Below, piece after piece: positions 42,785 through 51,750 of a DNA stretch of 64,000 bases. Position numbers and translations under genes: made by a program. The notes beneath the pieces were generated by a model that had not been told where the DNA came from, searched no databases, and was given only the letters and a program-made list of their open reading frames with translations. Each line of letters begins with the position of its first letter. Position 1 is the stretch's first letter. Source of the DNA: Streptomyces sp. SID13726 (GTDB lineage Bacteria; Actinomycetota; Actinomycetes; Streptomycetales; Streptomycetaceae); NCBI RefSeq assembly GCF_010548375.1, contig NZ_JAAGLY010000002.1:124001-188000 (forward strand). Reading direction: 5' to 3'.

Positions 42785-45667
42785 TCAGGTGCGGCCGGTC
42801 GCCGGCGTCAGCCCTGAGCGGTCCGTTCCGAGCTTGCGGCAGACCGCCGACAGCAGGCGGACCGCCGAGGGCTCGTCGGTGTTCAGCTCCTTCGCGATCT
42901 CCCTGTCCGTGTGCCCCCGCGCCGCCAGGTTCGCGGCCGTGCGCTCGCGGGACGTGAGGGTGTCCGTCTCGGTGCTGTGCAGGCGGCGGGGGCGGAGGCC
43001 GGCCGCGGTGAGTTCGTCGCGGGCGGTCTCGATCAGTCCGTCGGCGCCGCACTGGACGGCGGTGTCGAGGCCCCGGTAGAGGTGTTCCGCGGCTTCGCGG
43101 GTATGGCCCGTGCGGCGGAGTTCCGTGCCCAGGGCGACCAGGGCGCAGGCGAGCTCGTAGGCGGCCGGGGAGCGTTCGAGTTGGGTGACGGACTCCTCCA
43201 GGAGTTTCACGCGGGCCGAGCCCGGGGAGACCTCGGCGGCCAGCCGGAGTGCCTGGCCCACGGCCGAAGGGGCGCCGAACTGGCGGGCTCGCGCGACCGC
43301 TTCGAGTGCGGTGGCCACCGCGCGCTCCGGGGCGTCGTGGCTCTCGGCCCGGGCCAGGTGGAGCTGCCAGGGGCACCACGAGGGGTTGCGGACGCCGCGT
43401 GGTTCGAGTCGGCGTCCGGCGGCCGCGAGTTCGGTGGCCGCGTCCTTGGTGAGGCCGCGGGCCAGCAGCAGTTCGCCGTGCACGGTCTGGGCGTCGGGGA
43501 AGACCACGGCGGCCGGGAAGGGGGCGTTGAAGGAGTAGTCCTCGCCGGTCCGGGCGGCCTCGTCGACCCGGCCGCGTGCGAGCAGGACCTCGATGAGGAT
43601 GCCGACGGCGTACCAGTGGGCCGGGGTGCCGGGCCCGACGCGCGCGGCGAGGCGCAGCCCGGCGCGGACGAAGTCCTCGGCCTCGGCGAGGCGCCCGCGG
43701 CGGAAGCGGACGTAGGCGAGGAGGGTGTAGGCGAAGGAGAGGTGGGCGCCGCGCCAGCCCTGCCGTTCGAAGTCGGCGATCCCGGCGGCGAAGAGTTCCT
43801 CGGTGCGGCCGGGTCGGTCGGCGTACATGAAGGCGAGGGCGACCAGGACGGGCACCTCGAAGCCGCGGTCGGGTTCGGCCCAGCCGAGGCCGCCCGCGAG
43901 GGCCCGCTCGGCGTGGTGGAGGGCGATGTGCGCGGGTTCGCCGCGCAGGACGGCGTCCCAGGTGCGCAGGCCGATGATGTACCGCTCGGTGAGATCGCGG
44001 CCGGTGAGCCGGTCGGCGAGGCGGGCCATGCGGCGGGAGCGCGAGGGGTGGTCGGGTTCGTCGGCGCGGAAGGCGTCCCACATGAACTGCTCGGCGACCA
44101 TGCGCAGCTTGACGCGGGCGTCGCCGGTGACCTTGATCTCGCGGGCGAGGGTGTCGGTGGCCTCGGCGAGGCGGTCGCTGTGGGCGAGGACCTGCGAGAG
44201 CCGGTAGACGATGTGGTGGCGCAACTCCGGTGCGGTGATGGGCTCTTCGAGGGCGGCGCGCAGGTGGTTGACCGTGGTGGCCGGTTCGGTGAGCAGGGAG
44301 GCGCTGCCCAGTTCGTACAGGACGGTGGCCCGGTCCTCGAAGGCCGGGGGTTCGCGCAGGGCGCGGGCGAGATAGCCGCGGGCCGCGTCGGGGGCGCCGG
44401 AGCGGAGCGTCTCGGCCGCGGCGGCGCGCAGTTGCTGGACGACCCAGGGGTCGCCGTCGGGGTGGGTCTCCAGGAGGTGGCGGGCGGCTGCGGCGGGGCC
44501 GCGTCCGTCGTTGACCACGCACCAGGCGGCCTGGCCGTGCAGGGCGACCCGGACGCCGGCCGGGATGGCGCGGTACACGGCGGTGGCAATGAGCGGGTGG
44601 ACGAACTCCAGGGACTCGACGCCGGTGAGGATGCGGGCCCCGCGGAGGGCGTCGGCGGCGTCGGCGGCCTCCTCCTGGCCGAGTCCGGCGACGGCGGCGG
44701 CGAGCAGCGGATGGATCTCTGTGCCGAGGACCGCGCAGGCCCAGGCGAAGCGGACGGTCGAGGTGCCGAGGCGTTCGAGGCGGGCGACCAGGCCGCTGCC
44801 TTTGACGGCGGCAGCGAGATCGCGGAGCAGGTGGGCCGCGTCCTCGGTCGGGGTGACCCCGCGGTCGTGCACCTTGGCGGCCAACTCGACCGTCTCGAAG
44901 GGGTTGCCCGCGGTGACGGCCCAGCATTCACGGCAGAACGCGTCGTCGGCGTGGGCCCCGAGGGCCTCCCGCACGAGACGGGCGACTGCGACCGCGCTGA
45001 GCGGTTCGAGGTCGAGCGGGCGTCCCCCTGCCCGGCCGGGCAGGGCCCTGAACGACTCGGCGTGCTCGGGGAGTTCGTCGGGCCGGTAGGCGACGGCGAC
45101 CAGCAGCGGGAGTTCCTCGGCACGGGGCGCGAACGCGGCGAGCCAGCCCAGGGATTCGGGGTCGGCCCAGTGGGCGTCGTCCAGCACCAGCACCATCGGG
45201 GCGCGCAGCACGGCGAGGTGGGTGAGCACCCAGTCGAGGCCGTCCCGCAGGCCCTGCGGGTCGGGCGGCGCTCCGTCGGTCGGGGCGCACAGGCCGAGTG
45301 CGGGGCCGACGATGTCGTACCAACTGCCCAGCTGTGCCCGGAGATCGACTTCGGCGGCGCCGGCGAACTGCGGCTGGAGCAGTTGCCGGGCGACGTGGAA
45401 GGCGACCCGTTGTTCCTGGTCGCCGCCGCGTGCGGCCAGCACGGTGCAGCCCTTGGCGGCGGCACGGCGGCGGACCTCGGTGAGCAGGGACGTCTTCCCG
45501 ATGCCCGCACGGCCCGCGACGGCGAGCAGGGCACCCCGGGGCCGCCCGTGCGATTCGGCGCCGTCCGTGCGCAGCCCGGCGAGTTCTCCCAACGCCTCGT
45601 CGACGGCGGCGAGTTCGCTCTCCCGCTCCAGAAGAGTCCTCATGCTTCGCACACTGCGCTGCACCAT
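42785..45667 (-). CDS. Large LuxR-family (LAL) transcriptional regulator
   Basis: A 960-aa ATP-binding LuxR regulator. The N-terminal AAA-like ATPase has Walker A LLAVAGRAGIGKTSLLTEV (about residues 53-70) and Walker B APMVLVLDDAHWADPESLGW. A long helical TPR-like middle follows. The C-terminal LuxR helix-turn-helix is LTSRERTAANLAARGHTDRE with IAKELNTDEPSAVRLLSAVC. Such regulators often activate secondary metabolism or sugar use. ATG 45667 follows GGGGGG with 6-nt spacing; ATG 45643 (MRTLLERESEL) is an alternative. No target operon is adjacent. Confidence 0.9.
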   Translation of the reverse strand: MVQRSVRSMRTLLERESELAAVDEALGELAGLRTDGAESHGRPRGALLAVAGRAGIGKTSLLTEVRRRAAAKGCTVLAARGGDQEQRVAFHVARQLLQPQFAGAAEVDLRAQLGSWYDIVGPALGLCAPTDGAPPDPQGLRDGLDWVLTHLAVLRAPMVLVLDDAHWADPESLGWLAAFAPRAEELPLLVAVAYRPDELPEHAESFRALPGRAGGRPLDLEPLSAVAVARLVREALGAHADDAFCRECWAVTAGNPFETVELAAKVHDRGVTPTEDAAHLLRDLAAAVKGSGLVARLERLGTSTVRFAWACAVLGTEIHPLLAAAVAGLGQEEAADAADALRGARILTGVESLEFVHPLIATAVYRAIPAGVRVALHGQAAWCVVNDGRGPAAAARHLLETHPDGDPWVVQQLRAAAAETLRSGAPDAARGYLARALREPPAFEDRATVLYELGSASLLTEPATTVNHLRAALEEPITAPELRHHIVYRLSQVLAHSDRLAEATDTLAREIKVTGDARVKLRMVAEQFMWDAFRADEPDHPSRSRRMARLADRLTGRDLTERYIIGLRTWDAVLRGEPAHIALHHAERALAGGLGWAEPDRGFEVPVLVALAFMYADRPGRTEELFAAGIADFERQGWRGAHLSFAYTLLAYVRFRRGRLAEAEDFVRAGLRLAARVGPGTPAHWYAVGILIEVLLARGRVDEAARTGEDYSFNAPFPAAVVFPDAQTVHGELLLARGLTKDAATELAAAGRRLEPRGVRNPSWCPWQLHLARAESHDAPERAVATALEAVARARQFGAPSAVGQALRLAAEVSPGSARVKLLEESVTQLERSPAAYELACALVALGTELRRTGHTREAAEHLYRGLDTAVQCGADGLIETARDELTAAGLRPRRLHSTETDTLTSRERTAANLAARGHTDREIAKELNTDEPSAVRLLSAVCRKLGTDRSGLTPATGRT

Positions 45668-45818
45668 GGCGCACCCCCCGTCACGGTGGTGCACCCGCGC
45701 GGGGAGCGAGCGCGCACCGTGACCTACAGGCACCTCAGCGTACGCCTCGGCGATGCGGGGCGGGCCTTTGTCGACTCACCTCGTCGCAGGCTGGAAGCCG
45801 CCGGCTGGAAGACGCGGG

Positions 45819-46058
45819 CTAGAAGACGTGTTCGCACAGGACCGTGAGCCCGTAGGTCACGCCGCCCAGGGCGAGAAGGCCGATCACCGTCAGTGTCGCC
45901 CCCCAGCCGGTGATCCCCCAGACGCCGAGGGCATCCAGGCCGACGAGCGGCCGGCCACGTACGGCGATCGCGGTTCCGACGTGAGCGTCGGCCTGCACGA
46001 CCGCGTCCACAGGAATCGGGACCTGTCCCACGCGGGTACAGCAACGCTCCCTCCTCAA
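45819..46058 (-). CDS. Small putative membrane protein
   Basis: A 79-aa reading frame whose last 40 residues form one or two glycine-rich hydrophobic segments (GVWGITGWGATLTVIGLLAL, then GGVTYGLTVLC). It begins 22 bp after the universal stress protein stop on the same strand and could be its operon partner. The start is uncertain (GAGGAGGGAG overlaps the first codons). No family is recognised. Confidence 0.4.
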   Translation of the reverse strand: MRRERCCTRVGQVPIPVDAVVQADAHVGTAIAVRGRPLVGLDALGVWGITGWGATLTVIGLLALGGVTYGLTVLCEHVF

Positions 46059-46080
46059 ACACCCCGCCCCTTCGCCCCCG

Positions 46081-47001
46081 TCAGTCCTCCGGCAGCTCCC
46101 GCGGCTCCACCGCCCCCGGCGGCACCACCACCACCGGGCTCGCCGCGTGCAGCAGTACGGCCTGGGTGACGGAGCCCATCATGCGGGCCGGTGCCAGGAG
46201 GCGGCGCCGGTGGCGGCCGACGACCACCAGGTCGGCGTCCCTGGAGGCCGCGACCAGATGTCCGGCGGCGTCGCCCGGAGCCACGTACGGCTCGACGCGG
46301 ACGCCTGGGTGCCGGGTGCCGTGCGGGGCGAGGAGGCCCTCGGCGAGGGTGCGGGTCTCGTTCTCGATCGCGTCCTGGTCGACCATGAGCGGGATCAGCT
46401 CGCCGGGCGCGGCCCAGCTCTGGAGGGGCCACTGGTAGGCGGCGACCACCTGGAGCCGGGCGCCGCGCAGGGCGGCCTCGGTGAAGGCGAGGTCGAGGGT
46501 GGCGTCGTCGGGGCTGTCCACCTGGAGTCCCACGACCACCCGTGGCCCGGGGTCCGTCGGTGTCCCGCCGTCGACCTCGCGGCCGGGCCGGGGCACCACG
46601 ACGACCGGGCACTCGGCGTCCCGGGCGGCGGCCATGCCGTTGGAGCCGAGGAGCAGGCTGGCGAAGCCGCCCCGGCCCCGGGAGCCGAGCACGAGGAGCC
46701 GTGCGGTGGAGCCCAGTTCGGGCAGCACGGCGCCCGGGGCGCCCTCGACGCCGAGGTACTCCATCCGCGGCCGGTCGGCCCGCCCCTCCAGATATGTCCG
46801 TACCTGGTCGAGGACCGAATCGTCGTCCGTGTCGGGCGCGCCCGCGACGAGGACGTCGGGCTGGGCCCAGGCGGCGTACTGCCGCACGTGCACCACCCGC
46901 AGGGGCGCCCCGTGCCGACGGGCCGCGTCCAGTGCCCAGTCCAGGGCGCGCAGGCTGTCGTCCGATCCGTCCACCGCCGCGATCACCGGCAGGGTGCTCA
47001 T
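46081..47001 (-). CDS. Universal stress protein (tandem UspA domains)
   Basis: A 306-aa protein with two UspA domains. The first (residues 5-145) has VIAAVDGSDDSLRALDWALD and the ATP-binding LLVLGSRGRGGFASLLLGSN. The second (about 160-295) has RVVVGLQVDSPDDATLDLAF and DLVVVGRHRRRLLAPARMMG, ending SVTQAVLLHAASPVVVVP. Tandem Usps of actinomycetes respond to hypoxia, redox or stationary phase. The start ATG at 47001 has GAGGAAC just upstream. A small membrane protein may follow in the same transcript. Confidence 0.92.
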   Translation of the reverse strand: MSTLPVIAAVDGSDDSLRALDWALDAARRHGAPLRVVHVRQYAAWAQPDVLVAGAPDTDDDSVLDQVRTYLEGRADRPRMEYLGVEGAPGAVLPELGSTARLLVLGSRGRGGFASLLLGSNGMAAARDAECPVVVVPRPGREVDGGTPTDPGPRVVVGLQVDSPDDATLDLAFTEAALRGARLQVVAAYQWPLQSWAAPGELIPLMVDQDAIENETRTLAEGLLAPHGTRHPGVRVEPYVAPGDAAGHLVAASRDADLVVVGRHRRRLLAPARMMGSVTQAVLLHAASPVVVVPPGAVEPRELPED

Positions 47002-47154
47002 GTGTTCCTCGCTTCCGGAGTACGACCAAGCCCCCCTGGGGTCAGCCTCGCTCAGGCCTCGGCCCCAGGAAGGCACTCGAGGTCGCGTGTCCGGAAATAC
47101 GGGAGGAACACCGCCGGATCGGTCCGGTGGTTCACGCCCCCTGTGCGCTCACCC

Positions 47155-47397
47155 TCAGGTGAGGTCGAACTCTCCCTCCCGCGCTCCTGACACGAACGCG
47201 CCCCACTCCGCGGGGGTGAAGATCAAGGAAGGGCTCTCCGCACGGCCGCTGTTGCGCATCGCGATGAACCCCTCGACGAAGGCGATCTGGACATCCCCCA
47301 GACCGCGGCTGCTCGAGTGCCAATCGGCGTTGCTCAGGTCCAGCTCCGGCTTGTCCCAGCCCATGAGCGGCTGCTGCTGGATGGTGGTCTCGGCCAC
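47155..47397 (-). CDS. DUF397 domain protein
   Basis: An 80-aa protein with the DUF397 pattern: LDLSNADWHSSSRG, VQIAFVEGFIAMRNSG (usually VEVA...VAVRDSK), then PSLIFTPAEWGAFVSGAREG. The start GTG at 47397 has GGAGG 9 nt upstream. In Streptomyces these short proteins usually sit beside an XRE regulator, as in BldB/WhiJ-type pairs. Here no XRE gene is adjacent, so it is an orphan. Confidence 0.88.
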   Translation of the reverse strand: MAETTIQQQPLMGWDKPELDLSNADWHSSSRGLGDVQIAFVEGFIAMRNSGRAESPSLIFTPAEWGAFVSGAREGEFDLT

Positions 47398-47492
47398 GTC
47401 CGTGCTCCTCCCGATTGCGTCGTCCGCGGCCAGCCTAGCGATCCACTTCGGCCGCCGACAGGCCACGTGAGGGGGACCTTTCAGGAGCCAAT

Positions 47493-48659
47493 TCACGCAT
47501 CAGGGGGCTCAGACCCCACGAGCCACATCGAGAAGAACTGGGAGCCGCCGCCGTAGGCGTGCCCGAGCACCTTGCGGGCGCCTTCCACCTGGTGTTCCCC
47601 GGCCTGTCCGCGGGCCTGGAGCGCGGCCTCGGCGAAGCGGATCATGCCGGAGGCGCCGATCGGATTGGTGGACAGGACCCCGCCGGACATGTTGACGGGC
47701 AGGTCGCCGTCCAGTTCGGTGACCCCGGCCTCGGTGAGCTTCCAGCCCTCGCCCTCGTCGGCGAAGCCCAGGTTCTCCAGCCACATGGGCTCGTACCAGG
47801 AGAACGGGACGTACATCTCGACGGCGTCGATGTCCCGGCGCGGGTCGGCGATCCCGGCCTGCCGGTACACGTCGGCCGCGCAGTCCTTGCCGGCCTGCGG
47901 CGACACGGCGTCCTTCCCGGCGAAGAGGGTGGGCTCGCTGCGCATCGCACCGCCGAGCATCCAGGCGGGCGGCCGGGGCGCGCGGGCCGCTCCCGCGCGG
48001 TCCGTCAGCACCATCGCACAGGCTCCGTCGGAGGACGGGCAGGTCTCGGAGTAGCGGATCGGGTCCCACAGCATGGGCGAGGCCTGGACCTTCTCCAGGG
48101 TGATGTCGTGCTCGTGCAGATGCGCGTACGGGTTCTTGAGCGCGTTGCGGCGGTCCTTGTACGCCACCAGCGAGCCGACGGTGTCGGGCGCACCGGTGCG
48201 CCGCATGTACGCGCGCACGTGCGGTGCGAAGAAGCCACCGGCCCCGGCCAGCAAGGGCTGCTGGAAGGGGATCGGCAGGGACAGGCCCCACATGGCGTTC
48301 GACTCGGACTGCTTCTCGAAGGCGAGCGTGAGCACGGTGCCGTGCACCCGGGCGGCGACCAGGTTGGCGGCGACCAGGGCGGTCGAACCGCCGACGCTGC
48401 CCGCCGTGTGCACCCGCAGCATCGGCTTGCCCACCGCGCCGAGCGCGTCGGCGAGGTACAGCTCCGGCATCATGACGCCCTCGAAGAAGTCGGGCGCCTT
48501 GCCGATGACCACGGCGTCGATGTCGGCCCACGTCAACTCGGCGTCTACGAGCGCCCGTTGGGCGGCCTCCCGGACGAGCCCGGCGATCGACACGTCCCGG
48601 CGGGCCGCGACATGCTTGGTCTGGCCGATGCCTACGACGGCCACGGGCTCCTTGCTCAT
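47493..48659 (-). CDS. Thiolase-fold lipid-transfer/acyl-CoA lyase protein 1
   Basis: A 388-aa thiolase-superfamily protein of the SCP2-thiolase/Ltp branch. It starts EPVAVVGIGQTKHVAARRDV and has ETCPSSDGACAMVLT near residue 215 and the C-terminal GHAYGGGSQFFSMWLVG. The segment where thiolases place the nucleophilic Cys reads RVHTAGSVGGSTALVAANLV, without Cys, so classical thiolysis is unlikely. A retro-aldol role, as in Ltp2-type steroid side-chain lyases, is possible. Its ATG overlaps the stop of the next thiolase gene (ATGA), and it is last in a DUF35-thiolase-thiolase operon. Confidence 0.85.
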   Translation of the reverse strand: MSKEPVAVVGIGQTKHVAARRDVSIAGLVREAAQRALVDAELTWADIDAVVIGKAPDFFEGVMMPELYLADALGAVGKPMLRVHTAGSVGGSTALVAANLVAARVHGTVLTLAFEKQSESNAMWGLSLPIPFQQPLLAGAGGFFAPHVRAYMRRTGAPDTVGSLVAYKDRRNALKNPYAHLHEHDITLEKVQASPMLWDPIRYSETCPSSDGACAMVLTDRAGAARAPRPPAWMLGGAMRSEPTLFAGKDAVSPQAGKDCAADVYRQAGIADPRRDIDAVEMYVPFSWYEPMWLENLGFADEGEGWKLTEAGVTELDGDLPVNMSGGVLSTNPIGASGMIRFAEAALQARGQAGEHQVEGARKVLGHAYGGGSQFFSMWLVGSEPPDA

Positions 48660-49720
48660 CGCGGATCCCCTTCGAGTACGGCGACCAGGTTCTGTTGCAG
48701 ACAGGGCCCGGAGGTGGCGTGGGCGAGGGCCCGGTCGGACTCGCCCCGGTGGATACGGGCGGCGGCCTCACCGATGCGGGCGAGCCCGGCGGCCATCATC
48801 GGGTTGGCGGCGAGGGCACCGCCGGACGGGTTGACGCACGTGCTGTCGTCGAGCCGCAGCGCCTTGCGCAGGACGACCTCCTGCGAGGTGAACGGCGCGT
48901 GCAACTCGGCGGTGTCCACGGGCCGTTCGAAGGCACCGGCCTTCTCGGCGGCGAGGCGTGCGGAGGGCGAGTCGGTGAGGTCGCGGACGCCGAGCGAGTG
49001 GGCCTCGATGCGGTGGTCGATCCCGCGGATCCAGGCGGGGCGCTCGCACAGCTCCCTGGCCCGCTCCCCCGCCGCGAGGATCACGGCGGCGGCCCCGTCA
49101 CCGATGGGCGGGCAGTCGCCGGTGCGGAGGGGACGTACGACGTAATCCCCTTGCGCCACAGGGCCTTTGAGCTGGGCACGGGGGTTGTCGGTCGCCCGGC
49201 TGCGGGCGCCGATCGCGGCCAGCTCGGGCTCGTCCGTGGCACCGGCGTCGATGAGAGCCCGCGCCTGGAGCGCGGCGAGGGCGACGGAGTCGGGCCACAG
49301 CGGCGCCACGTAGTACGGGTCCAGCTGCCGGGTGAGCACATCGCGCAGGGAGCCGGGCGAGGACTTGCCGTAGGAGTACACGAGCGCGGTGTCGGCGTCC
49401 CCGGACAGCAGCTTGGTCCACGCCTCGTACAGCGCCCAGGCCCCGTCCGTCTCGACGTGCGACTCGGAGATGGGCGGCCAGGCGCCGACGCCGTCGAGGG
49501 CCAGGGTGAAGGAGAAGGCGCGCCCGGCGAGGTAGTCGCAGGACCCGGAGCAGGTGAAGCCGATGTCGGCGGTCTTGAGGCCGGTCCGGTCCAGGACGTC
49601 GTGCAGGACCGGCATCAGCATCTCCACCTCGGACAGTTCCGCGGTGGTGCGCAGGGTGTCGGACTGGGCGAAGGCCACCACGGCGATGTCGCGGGGCCCC
49701 GGTGCTGCGTCGCTGGTCAC
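48656..49720 (-). CDS. Thiolase-fold lipid-transfer/acyl-CoA lyase protein 2
   Basis: A 354-aa thiolase-like protein with TCSGSCDYLAGRAFSFTLAL near residue 51 and GDCPPIGDGAAAVILAAGER near residue 215. It has a typical C-terminal NPSGGALAANPMMAAGLARI. The nucleophile position reads SHVETDGAWALYEAW with no Cys, as in its downstream neighbour. It probably forms a heteromeric complex with the neighbour and the DUF35 protein. The start GTG at 49720 overlaps the DUF35 stop by 4 bp, showing tight coupling. Confidence 0.85.
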   Translation of the reverse strand: MTSDAAPGPRDIAVVAFAQSDTLRTTAELSEVEMLMPVLHDVLDRTGLKTADIGFTCSGSCDYLAGRAFSFTLALDGVGAWPPISESHVETDGAWALYEAWTKLLSGDADTALVYSYGKSSPGSLRDVLTRQLDPYYVAPLWPDSVALAALQARALIDAGATDEPELAAIGARSRATDNPRAQLKGPVAQGDYVVRPLRTGDCPPIGDGAAAVILAAGERARELCERPAWIRGIDHRIEAHSLGVRDLTDSPSARLAAEKAGAFERPVDTAELHAPFTSQEVVLRKALRLDDSTCVNPSGGALAANPMMAAGLARIGEAAARIHRGESDRALAHATSGPCLQQNLVAVLEGDPR

Positions 49721-50658
49721 AGGAGCTCCTTGTACGTCTCGTAGTCCGCGTCGGGTTCGCCGGTGGGCCGGTAGTGGTCCGGATAGCGGCCGTCCGCGCT
49801 CCACACCGGCTCGACCCTGAGGCCCATGCGCACCTGGTCGTACGGGATCCCGCCGATCCGCCCGTGCAGCGCGAGGTCGGCGCCGTCGAGGGCGATGTGG
49901 GCGTAGACGTACGGCACCTCGATGTCGAGGTTCTTCGCCTTGATGTTGACGATGCAGAAGGTGGTGACCGTGCCGCTCGGCCCTACTTCCACCTGTTCCG
50001 ATGTGGCGACACCACATGTGGGGCACGCACCCCTCGGCGGCACGTACACCTTGCGGCAGGACGGGCACCGCTCACCGACGGTCCGCTGCCCGGCGAGGGC
50101 GTTGATGTAGTCGGTCTGGGCGCGGCCCGGTGAGTAGCTGTAGTCGAGGCGGGCCTCGGCGACGATGCCGTGGACCGGGTTCTCGAACTCGCCGGCGTGC
50201 ACGGTGACGACGGACTCCTCCCCGTCGTACGGCTCGAAGCAGGCGATGTCCGTGATGGCGCCGATGCGTTCCTCGGCCCAGCGGACCCGGACCCGCATGC
50301 CGGTGCGGACGGCGTCGGGTCCGGGTGCGTCGAGAGCGTGCAGCAGGGCGGTGTCGGCGTTGTCGAGCTTCACCAGCACCCAGGCGAACGGCGTGTCCAG
50401 CGGCTGCCCGCGCCGGGGTTCGTGGTTCCAGGCCCAGGTGGTCACGGTTCCGGTGAGGCCGACATGGACGAGGTCCCGGATCTCCTCGGCGGTGACGGGG
50501 TCGTACTCGACGGGCGGGACCAGGACGCGCCCGTCACGGGTCCTCACACCGAGGATCACGCGGTCACGCAGCCCGGTCAGAAAGGCGCTCTGGACGGGTC
50601 CGAGGGAGCGGGTGAAGGGAAATTCGACGACGAGCGGCGCCTTGAGTACGTCAGGCAT
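49717..50658 (-). CDS. DUF35/OB-fold acyl-CoA-associated protein (ChsH2-like)
   Basis: A 313-aa two-part protein. Residues 10-170 form a first OB-fold-like domain. Near residues 193-213 is the rubredoxin-like zinc ribbon GERCPSCRKVYVPPRGACPT, followed by an OB-fold domain (GTVTTFCIVNIKAKNLDIEV; YDQVRMGLRVEPVW). DUF35 proteins bind and support Ltp/thiolase-fold lyases, as ChsH2 does with Ltp2 in sterol side-chain breakdown. It is the first gene of the operon with both thiolase-fold genes and lies behind an intergenic hairpin element. The substrate class is inferred. Confidence 0.85.
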   Translation of the reverse strand: MPDVLKAPLVVEFPFTRSLGPVQSAFLTGLRDRVILGVRTRDGRVLVPPVEYDPVTAEEIRDLVHVGLTGTVTTWAWNHEPRRGQPLDTPFAWVLVKLDNADTALLHALDAPGPDAVRTGMRVRVRWAEERIGAITDIACFEPYDGEESVVTVHAGEFENPVHGIVAEARLDYSYSPGRAQTDYINALAGQRTVGERCPSCRKVYVPPRGACPTCGVATSEQVEVGPSGTVTTFCIVNIKAKNLDIEVPYVYAHIALDGADLALHGRIGGIPYDQVRMGLRVEPVWSADGRYPDHYRPTGEPDADYETYKELL

Positions 50659-50691
50659 AGGCGCGTGCCTCCTTCAGAGGTCGGTGCGGGG

Positions 50692-50760
50692 GCGCCCCTT
50701 CAGGGGCGCGGGGAACTGCGCGACCAGCCACAACGGACCCGCGGCCGCCGCACGGCCCGA
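50692..50760. repeat. Streptomyces-type intergenic palindromic repeat element
   Basis: The hairpin GCGCCCC-TTCA-GGGGCGC (50692-50709) is followed by GGGGAACTGCGCGACCAGCC and ACAACGGACCCGCGGC. I recognise this combination as a sequence recurrent between genes in many Streptomyces genomes. It lies between enoyl-CoA hydratase and DUF35 genes of the same strand and may terminate or attenuate transcription. Copy number cannot be judged from one window. Confidence 0.65.
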
Positions 50761-50772
50761 GCGGTCACGGCG

Positions 50773-51573
50773 CTACGCGCGCTTGAAGTCGGGCGGCCGC
50801 TTCTCTGCGAAGGCGCGAGCCCCTTCCTTCGCGTCGGCGGTGTCGAAGATCGGCCACCCGCGCTTCAGCTCGGCCGCGAGGCCCTCCGTCTCGGTCATCT
50901 CCGCCGTCTCGTACACCGACGCCTTGACCGCCTCGACCGCCAACGGCCCGCACGCGTTGATCAGTTCGGCGATCTCCAGGGCCTTGGCGAGCGCCGTCCC
51001 GTCCGGCACGACATGGCCGACGAGTCCGATGCCGGCGGCCTCGCGCGCGGTGTACGGCCGCCCCGTGAGCAGCATCTCCAGCGCATGGGTGCGCGGGATC
51101 TGCCGCTGCAGCCGGACCGTGGAGCCGCCGATCGGGAACAGCCCGCGCTTCACCTCGAACAACCCGAAGGTCGCGGACTCGCCGGCGACCCGGATGTCGG
51201 TGCCCTGGAGCATCTCGGTGCCGCCCGCGACGCAGTAGCCCTCGACGGCCGCGATGACCGGTTTGCGGGGGCGGTGATGGCGCAGCATCGCCTTCCAGTG
51301 CAGGTCCGGGTCGGCCTTCAGGCGGTCCCGGTACTGCTCGCCGCCACCGCTCCGGCCCGCGAGGGCCTTGAGATCCATGCCGGCGCAGAACGAGTCGCCC
51401 GCGCCGGTGAAGACGACCGAGCGGATCGTGTCGTCCGCGTCCGCCTCCAGCCAGCCGTCGTAGAGGCCGACCAGCATCGGCAACGAGAGCGCGTTCTTCG
51501 CCTCCGGCCTGTTGAGCGTGAGCACCAGTGTGGCGCCCTCGCGCTGGATGTCGAGGTGTTCCGTCCCACCCAT
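50773..51573 (-). CDS. Enoyl-CoA hydratase/isomerase family protein
   Basis: A 266-aa crotonase. The oxyanion hole motifs are DSFCAGMDLKALAG and GYCVAGGTEMLQGTDIRVA, and a glutamate lies in FGLFEVKRGLFPIGGS. The C-terminal GARAFAEKRPPDFK is typical. It hydrates enoyl-CoA intermediates of beta-oxidation-like breakdown. The start ATG at 51573 has GGGGAG 7 nt upstream. It is the first minus-strand gene of the island, divergent from an acyl-CoA synthetase, with a shared palindromic operator in the gap. Confidence 0.92.
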   Translation of the reverse strand: MGGTEHLDIQREGATLVLTLNRPEAKNALSLPMLVGLYDGWLEADADDTIRSVVFTGAGDSFCAGMDLKALAGRSGGGEQYRDRLKADPDLHWKAMLRHHRPRKPVIAAVEGYCVAGGTEMLQGTDIRVAGESATFGLFEVKRGLFPIGGSTVRLQRQIPRTHALEMLLTGRPYTAREAAGIGLVGHVVPDGTALAKALEIAELINACGPLAVEAVKASVYETAEMTETEGLAAELKRGWPIFDTADAKEGARAFAEKRPPDFKRA

Positions 51574-51635
51574 CGACCGTCTCCCCTCTGCCAGAACGAG
51601 AACAGGTTGCAGGAGGCGCCGATGCACTTCAAGAG

Positions 51636-51657
51636 TTTTCTGACAGTCAGTCAGATT
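51636..51657. promoter_or_regulatory. Operator shared with the nitronate monooxygenase promoter (site 1)
   Basis: TTTTCTGA-N7-TCAGATT, with the inner inverted repeat TCTGAC/GTCAGA, lies between the divergent enoyl-CoA hydratase and acyl-CoA synthetase genes. The same layout, with identical outer bases and spacing, recurs at 63554-63575. A TetR-family fatty-acid/sterol-type repressor is the likely binder. Confidence 0.7.
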
Positions 51658-51750
51658 TATTCGCGCGAACTCTTCACAGTCACGCCGCCCTTTGCTCTGA
51701 TGACCGGCGAACCGTCCAGCAGCCAGGCCGCGTTGGGTCAGGAGGAGCCG

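Noticed and set aside
41904..44927. 1007-codon minus-strand frame
   Set aside because: Shadow of fxsT and of the LAL regulator in a second frame. No domain, extreme Arg/Pro content.
42911..45847. 978-codon plus-strand frame
   Set aside because: Exactly antisense to the LuxR regulator, whose domains are clear on the minus strand.
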